Shown in pieces: positions 1-4,688 of a stretch of DNA of 6,910 nucleotides. The stretch is from an uncultured Clostridia bacterium (GTDB lineage: Bacteria; Bacillota; Clostridia; Christensenellales; Borkfalkiaceae), in NCBI GenBank assembly GCA_947581885.1, contig CANPWF010000091.1, positions 1-6,910 of the forward strand, in the 5' to 3' direction. The notes under the pieces are model-generated. The model was given only the letters and a program-made list of their open reading frames with translations. It did not search any database and had not been told where the DNA came from. The position numbers and the translations under genes were made by a program. How positions within the stretch are numbered: position 1 is the stretch's first letter; each line of letters begins with the position of its first letter.

Positions 1-106
1 GTGCCGCCCAAGGAAGAAACAGAATAAGGCGGGGCGACACGCCGCAAGGGCAGCGGCGGCTCGGAATGACGTAATTTTATAACCGTCCGTACACTCACCC
101 CCTATC

Positions 107-147
107 GGCGCGGAAAGGCACCGCGCCACTTCCCCCAACGGGGGAAG
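107..147. repeat. Paired perfect hairpins, dispersed-repeat (REP/MITE)-like
   Basis: Two hairpins stand one base apart: GGCGCGG (107-113) with CCGCGCC (121-127), 7-nt loop; and CTTCCCCC (129-136) with GGGGGAAG (140-147), 3-nt loop. Twin hairpins of this kind, with the second built of a C-run and a G-run, resemble dispersed intergenic repeats in gut Clostridia genomes. No T-run follows on the plus strand, so it is not a standard terminator in that direction. Confidence 0.5.
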
Positions 148-175
148 CAAGAAAAAAGCATACCCTACCCTTCCT

Positions 176-218
176 GCCCCACGTCCATTTTTCGACGTTG
201 CTCAACATGACGTGGGGC
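176..218. repeat. 10-bp perfect inverted repeat
   Basis: GCCCCACGTC (176-185) pairs exactly with GACGTGGGGC (209-218) across a 23-nt spacer, which itself holds a small GTTG/CAAC stem. Read leftwards it sits just past the G-rich tract, with a T-run about 20 nt further on (158-153), too far for a standard terminator. It may be a protein-binding site or a processed RNA end. Confidence 0.55.
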
Positions 219-220
219 TT

Positions 221-275
221 CCCCTCCTTCCCTTCCCCTCCTTACCCCCCGTTCCCCACCCACCCTTCCCGTCCC
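221..275 (-). other. G-quadruplex motif, nine G-runs on the transcribed-sense strand
   Basis: On the plus strand this is a near-pure pyrimidine tract. The minus strand therefore carries nine runs of three to six G: 275-273, 270-268, 265-263, 261-259, 257-254, 250-245, 238-235, 232-230 and 224-221. Loops are 1-6 nt. The four-run rule for a G-quadruplex is met several times over, including a very tight GGGTGGGTGGGG core. It would lie in the 3' untranslated part of the holin message. Possible roles are stalling polymerase, protecting the RNA end or causing replication pausing; none is shown. Confidence 0.75.
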
Positions 276-326
276 GTTGCGGCGGATACGGCCGTGCGCC
301 TATGCCGTTACGATCTTTTCGATTCT

Positions 327-417
327 TTTACGCGTTGCGACTATGTCTCGTTCGGACTTTACGCGTTATGTTTACGTATCGTTCGGACTTTACGCGCTGT
401 TTTTACGTCTCGTTCGG
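327..417. repeat. 31-bp tandem repeat across the holin stop codon
   Basis: Two full units (346-376 and 377-407) share about 25 of 31 bases. A third partial unit (408-417, TCTCGTTCGG) follows and a decayed one precedes (from 327, TTTACGCGTT at 328-336 and onward). Two sub-motifs recur: TCGTTCGG at 31-bp steps, and TTTACG at 327, 358, 371, 389 and 402 (spacing 31, 13, 18, 13). The holin's TAA (405-403) and its last codons lie in the repeat. A 31-bp period is close to three DNA turns, so repeated sites would face the same side of the helix. Function unknown. Confidence 0.75.
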
Positions 418-792
418 AGGGTCCGGATGCGCGGGCGGAGCGGGGTCGGAAACCTCCTCATCGGAGGGTGCTTCCCCGTTCTCCTCAAAGGCGGGGACGG
501 GAAGAGGCGAGCACTTCTTCATGAGCTGTTTCACGATCTGATGCGCTCCCGTGGCGGAAAGTCCGCTCGCTCCCCCCACCATGACGGCGGTGACGACGTT
601 CTCCGCCGGGATGATCGTGGGAACCAAGTAGTAGGCGGCAAGCCCGAACATCGCCCCGAGCAGTGCGGAGACGAGCGGAATGAGCCGCTTGAACTTCTCG
701 CTGTCCTTGCAGGCGTAACGGATGAGCCAAACCGTCCAATACACGATCGCCGCGATCGCGGGCACGCTGACAAGCTGAATGGATCCTTGCAT
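403..792 (-). CDS. Phage holin
   Basis: A 129-aa small membrane protein that would permeabilise the cell membrane at the end of infection. Hydrophobic segments: about 5-26 (IQLVSVPAIAAIVYWTVWLI), 37-61 (LIPLVSALLGAMFGLAAYYL onward), and a weaker, Gly/Ala-rich one at 64-85 (NVVTAVMVGGASGLSATGAH). The motif RLIPLVS-LLG---G followed by ASGLSATG-HQ--KQL matches the Firmicute phage holin 5-type family as I know it. A basic KQLMKK stretch is followed by a Pro/Glu/Asp-rich tail (98-129) that is probably disordered and cytoplasmic. ATG 792 has AAGGAGG four bases upstream. A terminator-like hairpin lies in the gap before it, which may set the level or timing. The stop codon falls inside a 31-bp tandem repeat. 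No endolysin gene follows in the window, although one would be expected. Confidence 0.85.
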   Translation of the reverse strand: MQGSIQLVSVPAIAAIVYWTVWLIRYACKDSEKFKRLIPLVSALLGAMFGLAAYYLVPTIIPAENVVTAVMVGGASGLSATGAHQIVKQLMKKCSPLPVPAFEENGEAPSDEEVSDPAPPAHPDPPNET

Positions 793-815
793 GTTTCCTC
801 CTTTTCAAACTTTTC

Positions 816-843
816 AAAAGGGGCGGGGAAATGTCCCCGCCCC
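816..843 (-). terminator. Terminator- or attenuator-like hairpin before the holin
   Basis: A perfect 10-bp stem (GGGGCGGGGA, 4-nt loop, TCCCCGCCCC; arms 820-829 and 834-843) lies in the 71-nt gap between the 163-aa gene and the holin. On the minus transcript it is followed at once by UUUU (819-816), then GAAAAGUUUG. The strong GC stem plus short U-run looks like an intrinsic terminator with a weak tail. It could lower read-through into the holin, or just protect mRNA ends. It lies 13 nt or more upstream of the holin's AAGGAGG, so it does not hide the ribosome site. Confidence 0.5.
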
Positions 844-863
844 CCATTCCGAATTGATTTGTT

Positions 864-1355
864 CTATACATCCCTTGCGAAAAGATCGTAAAGCGTCTCG
901 TAAAATTCCCCGAGATAGGCGCGGGCGAGCGTATCGCCGCGGTAGGCGGCGAGGCGGGCGGACGGGTCGTCGGTGACCTGCATGTAGTAGTTCCGCACGA
1001 CGAGGAAGCGTTGGGACGGGGAGAGCGTGTAGTTGGGATTTTCGGGATAGCGATACAGCCCCTTCTCGTTTCCCTCCGAACCGAGTGCTTCGTAGGACAG
1101 CTGATAGATAAGGCTCTCCCGTACCCCTTCCACCTCTTCCGCGGCGAGGCGGTCGAAGTACGCGTCCTGATACTCCCGTGCGGCGGAGCGGGCGGTGTTC
1201 CCCGCGATCTGAATGGCGAGTGCCTGCTGTTTTTCCTTCTCGTACGAGGCGACGATCTCGTTCTTCTTCGCCTGTGCCGCCCGCACCATGGCGAGCTGAA
1301 TGGGCGAGAGATCGCTGTATGCGGGGTCGGTGAGATCGATGATGTCGATGGTCAT
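864..1355 (-). CDS. Conserved-looking phage protein of unknown function
   Basis: A 163-aa soluble protein, not recognised. It opens with MTIDIIDLTDPAYSDLSP. A long helical region follows (about 18-92, IQLAMVRAAQAKKNEIVASY onward, with heptad-like Ala/Glu/Lys spacing) that could form a coiled coil. A break with YRYPENPNYTLSPSQRF (101-117) leads into C-terminal helices (VVRNYYMQVTDDPSARLAAY and ARAYLGEFYETLYDLFA). There is no signal peptide, membrane segment or Cys/His cluster. It sits between the hub protein and the holin, so it may be a virion part (tail needle chaperone, small ejection protein or fibre assembly factor), but this is only position-based. The frame extends 15 codons upstream to 1400. 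ATG 1355 is preferred because GGAGG lies shortly before it and it overlaps the hub stop as ATGA. The stop is TAG. Confidence 0.84.
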   Translation of the reverse strand: MTIDIIDLTDPAYSDLSPIQLAMVRAAQAKKNEIVASYEKEKQQALAIQIAGNTARSAAREYQDAYFDRLAAEEVEGVRESLIYQLSYEALGSEGNEKGLYRYPENPNYTLSPSQRFLVVRNYYMQVTDDPSARLAAYRGDTLARAYLGEFYETLYDLFARDV

Positions 1356-2638
1356 GAAGCCACCTCCGCGTATCCGATACAGACGCTCTCGACCCGCCAC
1401 TTCTCGTCGTTTGAAGAGAGCTTGACGGCGAGCGTTCCGCCCCCGACGAGCGGACGGGGAAGGAAGGCTTTCTTCTCCCCGTCGAGAAAAATCGTCCTCG
1501 TCTCACCGCCCAAGGAGAGTTCCGCCGCCGTTTTTCCCTCCCCGCGGACGGCGATCCAGATCACCTCTCCCGCCCCCGTCGGCACGTCGAAGGAGAGCGC
1601 GGACGCCGTTTCGAGCGGTGCGCTGTCCGTGAGCCGATAGATCGCCTTCCCGACGCGGAAGTACGCCTCGTCGGAAGCGCAGGCGAACGAGTCCGCCGCA
1701 ACGCCCATCTCGAAGCCGTACTCCCGTTTCGGGTCGTACAGAAAGAGAGCTTTTCCGCCCCCTTTTTCGGGGAAGGAGAGGGCGTACAGGTCCCCCCAAA
1801 CGCCCGCCTCGAAGCGGGTGGGATCGGAAAAATCGACCCGCTTTGCGAGCTCGGTCTCAACGCGTTTTGCCGTCGAGCCGTCGAACTCGTACAGCCCGTC
1901 GGCGGCGAGAAAGCGCACCTTGTCGCCGCAGGACACGACGCTCCTCCCCACGATGTCCTTCCCCCCGTACGGGACGGGATACGCCTTGTGATTGAGCACT
2001 TCGTAGTCCATGAGGAACTTGTCGATCCCCCGCTCGCGGAAGAGAAAGAGCTCGTCGTCATATACCGTCATGCCGACGAAGTTCCCCGCCTCGGGGCGAA
2101 GGAGCTCGACGTAGCCGTACCCGTTGGGGTCGGAATCGGCGTTCTCGAAGGGGCCCTGCTCGTACGCCTGCGAATAGTAGAGCTTCTGCCCCTCGATAAA
2201 GCACACCCGTTCCTTGTGAAGGACGGCCGCCGCCCCGCCCTGCCGCAGCGAATAGTGGCTCGCCGCGTTGCCGTGCAGAAGGGAGAGGCGGGAAGGACCG
2301 ATCACCCAGATCCCCTCCTCGTCCTTGGAATAGAACTTGGTGGGGAGGAGCATGGAGGGCTCATCGCGGATCCCGTCCCAGAATTTCCCGTCCCCGAGGC
2401 GGAAGAGCCGCGTGTCGCCCGCATTGTAGGCGTAGAGCTCTCCGCGGACGGCGTAGAGGCGTTCGCAGCCGCTCGGGATCTCCCCGAAAAACGCCGTCCC
2501 GAAGGCGTGGGTGAAGCCCTTCCCGTCGAACAGGACATGATCGAGGGAGACCTTCGCCGAGGAGATGAGCTCCTTCGCCGTATTGACGGATACGGAGAAG
2601 TTCCGCCGCGGGAAAGTGATCTCCTTTTCGTACCTCAT
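1352..2638 (-). CDS. Putative neck/tail hub protein, beta-propeller-like
   Basis: A 428-aa, almost all-beta protein. Short repeated strand-turn units look like propeller blades: RLYAVRGELYAYNAGDTRLF (60-79), VCFIEGQKLYYSQ (145-157), YDDELFLFRERGIDKFL (193-209), GRSVVSCGDKVRFLAADGLY (231-250) followed by EFDGSTAKRV, DLYALSF with ALFLYDPKREYGF (283-309), and EAYFRVGKAIYRL (324-336). The 'GRSVV--GD-V-FLA-DGLY-FDG' unit is typical of hub/stabilisation proteins such as P22 gp10, and of nozzle proteins of other podoviruses. Residues ~345-428 form a separate beta-sandwich-like C-terminus (AELSLGGETRTIFLDG and LAVKLSSNDEKWRVESV). It probably closes the portal channel or carries the tail tip. The frame is open back to 3076, but ATG 2638 has AGGAGG 5 nt upstream and overlaps the connector stop as ATGA. 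The propeller is inferred; long-tailed-phage stopper alternatives fit poorly. Confidence 0.62.
   Translation of the reverse strand: MRYEKEITFPRRNFSVSVNTAKELISSAKVSLDHVLFDGKGFTHAFGTAFFGEIPSGCERLYAVRGELYAYNAGDTRLFRLGDGKFWDGIRDEPSMLLPTKFYSKDEEGIWVIGPSRLSLLHGNAASHYSLRQGGAAAVLHKERVCFIEGQKLYYSQAYEQGPFENADSDPNGYGYVELLRPEAGNFVGMTVYDDELFLFRERGIDKFLMDYEVLNHKAYPVPYGGKDIVGRSVVSCGDKVRFLAADGLYEFDGSTAKRVETELAKRVDFSDPTRFEAGVWGDLYALSFPEKGGGKALFLYDPKREYGFEMGVAADSFACASDEAYFRVGKAIYRLTDSAPLETASALSFDVPTGAGEVIWIAVRGEGKTAAELSLGGETRTIFLDGEKKAFLPRPLVGGGTLAVKLSSNDEKWRVESVCIGYAEVAS
1363..1367 (-). promoter_or_regulatory. Ribosome binding site deciding the start of the 163-aa protein
   Basis: GGAGG (within GGAGGTG) on the minus strand stands 7 nt before ATG 1355. 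It supports this start over the one at 1400, and its position inside the hub gene's last codons implies coupled translation. Confidence 0.8.
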
Positions 2639-3186
2639 ACCCACCTCCTCGAACGGACGGAGAGGGCGCGGCGAAGGATGCCCGCGGCACGGAGAGCGTC
2701 GCGATATCTCTCGCCCCACATCTTCCCGTCCGCGTAGCGGTGCGCGATGAGGCAGTACTCGCTCGCGATGCCGAAGGCGAGAAGCCTCGGAGAGATGTTC
2801 TCCCCGAACGCCGTCTCGTCCCCGATCCCCCTCTTCTCGGGCGCGTAGGTGTACTCGATCTCGACGCTTTTGACGGGTTCGCGGAAGCGGAGCCCGTCGT
2901 AGCCGACCGTGTAGCGCACCTTCGCGCCCGTCTCTTTGTCCCGCACCGAGCAGACGGCGACGGGCGCACACGGAAATTCCGTGTACGCCGTTTTGCCCTC
3001 CTTCACGCCGAGCACGTCCGTTCTTTTGAGGGGGAAGTAGTCGAGCGCGACTTCGTTCTCGATGAGATGATAGCATTGAAGCAGCGTCGCCGCCTCGCCT
3101 TGCAGGAGCTCTTCCTTGAAATCCTCTTCGGAGAGCTCTATCCCCAAAAGTTCCGCGGCGAGCAAAACGACCTCTTTGATGCGCAT
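2635..3186 (-). CDS. Probable head-tail connector (adaptor) protein
   Basis: A 183-aa protein immediately after the capsid gene, where the adaptor that docks under the portal is normally encoded. N-terminal helices (1-48) include the ATLLQCYHLIENEVALDYFP stretch. A central beta region (65-115) has AYTEFPCAPVAVCSV and SVEIEYTYAP. A C-terminal helix pair follows (RLLAFGIASEYCLIAHRYAD, then MWGERYRDALRAAGI) and a very basic end, RRALSVRSRRWV. Alternating helix, sheet and helix with a basic tail fits gp4/gp15-like adaptors, but I cannot assign a precise family. The frame stays open upstream to 3351, but that part lies inside the capsid gene and reads as Arg/His-rich noise. ATG 3186 has AAGGAGG six bases before it and sits 17 nt past the capsid stop. 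The stop overlaps the next start as ATGA. Confidence 0.68.
   Translation of the reverse strand: MRIKEVVLLAAELLGIELSEEDFKEELLQGEAATLLQCYHLIENEVALDYFPLKRTDVLGVKEGKTAYTEFPCAPVAVCSVRDKETGAKVRYTVGYDGLRFREPVKSVEIEYTYAPEKRGIGDETAFGENISPRLLAFGIASEYCLIAHRYADGKMWGERYRDALRAAGILRRALSVRSRRWV
2644..2649 (-). promoter_or_regulatory. Ribosome binding site deciding the hub-protein start
   Basis: AGGAGG on the minus strand lies 5 nt before ATG 2638, whose last two bases are the first two of the connector's TGA stop. The longer frame to 3076 would add 146 Arg-rich residues from out-of-frame connector sequence and is rejected. Confidence 0.85.
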
Positions 3187-3192
3187 ATTCCC

Positions 3193-3199
3193 CCTCCTT
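3193..3199 (-). promoter_or_regulatory. Ribosome binding site deciding the connector start
   Basis: AAGGAGG on the minus strand lies 6 nt before ATG 3186. It decides against the in-frame upstream start at 3351, which would add 55 residues buried in the capsid gene. Confidence 0.85.
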
Positions 3200-3203
3200 C
3201 TTC

Positions 3204-4349
3204 TCACTTCTCGGTGATGCCCGAGATCATCGCCTGCCCGCAGGGGCGGTAGCACATGAGCTCCGCATACTTGACGAGCGTCGCGGTGTACACCGGTTTG
3301 CCCGCGATCTGTTTGAGGATGGTGCCGTCCTCGCCCGCGAGCCACTGCCAATCGCAGAGCTGATGAAGGGCGAAGTCCTTGGTGTCGAGAAGGTACATCG
3401 TCCCCTCGGGGCAGAAGCGGTCGGCAACGACGGGGATCCCGTTGAAGGAGATCGCCTTGAAGCCCCCGTCAAGTTCGACGCTCTCCGTCTGGCGGTACTT
3501 GGAGAGCACATCGAAAAGAGCCCTCCGCACCCCGCTCGAACAGACGATGAAGTCGATCTTGGAGCCCGACTTCTCCTCCACCTCGTCGATCGCCGTCTGC
3601 ACCTCGTTCTCGGTGAGATCGACGACCGTCTTGGTGTACGGCTTCATCCAATCGGCGCGTTTTACGCCGTACAGCGTCTCCGAATTTCCGAAGATCGCGC
3701 CGAGCCCCGTGAGTTCCTGCCCCTTGGAGCCCTGCACGCAGACGGTGTAGCCCGTGGGCGTTTCGATCGCAACGTCGAGGGTGATCTTCTTGCCCGCGCG
3801 GTCGATCTCCTCGACGACGGCTCCCGTCTTTTCCGCGCTCGCCCCGTTGTAGATGTCGACGATCATCCCCTCGGCGAGGTTCTTCACCGTGTCGACGGTG
3901 TAGAGCTTGGTGTTCGAGCCGTCGACGGCGGAGATGGTCGCGAGCTTGCCCGTGCCGTCGCCGAAGAGCATCCTGCCGAAGTTGTAGGCGGAGCTCTTCA
4001 CGAGCCCGTCCATCTCGTCGTTGAGGATATCGACGAACGCGCCTTCGTCGGAGGCGGAAGCGCGGATCGCCTTATCCGAGATCTCGATGGTGCCGTACAG
4101 GTTTTTGAGGGTGGAGACGAACTGCGCGTAGCGATTGCCGCTCGCCTTGGGGAGATCCCCCGTCTCCGTGCCCGCGCCGACCCCGCCGTTCACGCCGTAG
4201 CGAACGACCTTGCGCACGTCTCTGCCCCATACGTCCGAAGTCGTCTGCGCGATTCGGGCGAGTAAGGGCGAAGATTTGTTGAGCTGATCGCTCACGGCGG
4301 AAAGATAGTACGATTTGAGGACATTGTCCGCAGTCGTGGTGGTTACCAT
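3204..4349 (-). CDS. HK97-fold major capsid protein
   Basis: The 381-aa protein builds the icosahedral head. The N-arm (1-45) has the DNVLKSYYLSAVSDQLNKSS and PLLARI pattern common in these capsids. Residues 46-95 contain the E-loop-like region (VRYGVNGGVGAGTETGDLP and LKNLYGTIEISDKAIRAS). The spine helix follows at about 101-130 (FVDILNDEMDGLVKSSAYNF). Residues ~133-205 are a beta-rich segment with NLAEGMIVDIYNG and an EEIDRAGKKITLD turn, which looks like an insertion domain. P- and A-domain signatures follow: GAIFGNSETLYGVKRADWMK (218-237), IDFIVCSSGVRRAL (265-278), GGFKAISFNGIPVVADRFCP (295-314) and the C-terminal ALHQLCDWQWLAGEDGTILK block. AAGGAG lies 10 nt before ATG 4349. No protease gene or obvious delta domain is seen, which fits a separate scaffold. 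The gene appears intact. Confidence 0.96.
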   Translation of the reverse strand: MVTTTTADNVLKSYYLSAVSDQLNKSSPLLARIAQTTSDVWGRDVRKVVRYGVNGGVGAGTETGDLPKASGNRYAQFVSTLKNLYGTIEISDKAIRASASDEGAFVDILNDEMDGLVKSSAYNFGRMLFGDGTGKLATISAVDGSNTKLYTVDTVKNLAEGMIVDIYNGASAEKTGAVVEEIDRAGKKITLDVAIETPTGYTVCVQGSKGQELTGLGAIFGNSETLYGVKRADWMKPYTKTVVDLTENEVQTAIDEVEEKSGSKIDFIVCSSGVRRALFDVLSKYRQTESVELDGGFKAISFNGIPVVADRFCPEGTMYLLDTKDFALHQLCDWQWLAGEDGTILKQIAGKPVYTATLVKYAELMCYRPCGQAMISGITEK

Positions 4350-4361
4350 AGTGTTTTCTCC

Positions 4362-4688
4362 TTATCCGTTGGTTTTTTTGAGATAGCCGAGCGCGAGTGC
4401 GCCCGCTTCCCGAATGTTTTTGGGGCGGCGATCGGGCGCGGTAACGCCCGTTCCCTCCCCGCCGAGCAGATTCACCCCCTTGAAGAAGGGCTTTGCCCCT
4501 TCCTCCTCGGGCTGTTCGGGCACTTCCTTTTGAGGGGCGCACGCGCCGCTCCCTTCGAGCGTTTTCAATTTCTGACTGCGGCGGGTGAATTCCGCTTGCA
4601 GTTCCTCGTACGCGTGCACGAGGGCGTCAACGCTTTCGAATTTTCCCGCGATGAGTTCACGGGGTTCCCGTTTTTCGTTCTCCTCCAT
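4362..4688 (-). CDS. Probable capsid scaffolding protein (short)
   Basis: This 108-aa highly charged protein lies directly between portal and major capsid genes, the usual place for a scaffold. Residues 11-45 (ELIAGKFESVDALVHAYEEL, then QAEFTRRSQKLKTLE) form an amphipathic, possibly coiled-coil helix. The 'GKF-S-D-L--AY-ELE-EFT-K-Q-L' pattern recurs in scaffold-like proteins of Firmicute phages. Residues 46-66 are a Pro/Glu-rich linker, and the C-terminal third (GVNLLGG, then a basic GALALGYLKKTNG end) could be the capsid-binding tail. Scaffolds guide assembly of capsid subunits and leave before or during DNA packaging. AAGGAGGAGAAA precedes ATG 4688, and the gene starts inside the portal reading frame. 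It is short compared with P22 gp8 (about 300 aa). The role is inferred from position and composition. Confidence 0.68.
   Translation of the reverse strand: MEENEKREPRELIAGKFESVDALVHAYEELQAEFTRRSQKLKTLEGSGACAPQKEVPEQPEEEGAKPFFKGVNLLGGEGTGVTAPDRRPKNIREAGALALGYLKKTNG

Larger units (their letters stand above)
1..402. other. Gene-free left flank, possible phage/host junction
   Basis: No coding region on either strand is supported. The minus-strand frames below the holin are full of stops, and the plus-strand frames read as Ser/Pro/Arg-rich noise from the pyrimidine tract and the repeats. Base 1-70 is GC-rich with short nested inverted repeats and a CGTCATTCCGAG string on the minus strand (71-60), which resembles common Firmicute intergenic repeats. 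No tRNA, integrase or clear att core is visible. It may be host intergenic DNA next to the prophage end, or a phage non-coding region. Confidence 0.45.

Noticed and set aside
129..158. Hairpin CTTCCCCC/GGGGGAAG as a rho-independent terminator
   Set aside because: The T-run lies on the wrong side: on the minus strand it precedes the stem, and on the plus strand an A-run follows.
95..208. 37-codon minus-strand frame starting MLSNVEKWTW
   Set aside because: It runs through the two hairpins, its ATG sits in the inverted repeat, and the G-rich stretch upstream is poorly spaced as a ribosome site; probably chance.
327..417. CRISPR array
   Set aside because: The 31-bp units are contiguous tandem copies without unique spacers of constant length, and there are no cas genes.
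861..885. Promoter before the holin (TATAGA-like box near 865-870 on the minus strand)
   Set aside because: There is no convincing -35 element at the right distance, and the box overlaps the end of the 163-aa gene.
198..891. Several plus-strand frames through the pyrimidine tract, repeats and holin antisense
   Set aside because: They read through low-complexity and tandem-repeat DNA; repeated peptides such as YVSFGLYAL appear in different frames only because the 31-bp repeat is not a multiple of three.
814..1506. 230-aa minus-strand frame overlapping the 163-aa gene
   Set aside because: Arg/Ser/His-rich, with no ribosome site; it is the +1-type shadow of the coupled genes in this region.
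1988..2737. 249-aa open frame antisense to the hub gene
   Set aside because: Same GC-driven shadow effect, without a start signal.
3363..4265. 300-aa open frame antisense to the major capsid gene
   Set aside because: Composition mirrors the capsid codons (Asp/Val/Arg/Leu-rich noise), and the true gene on the other strand is certain.
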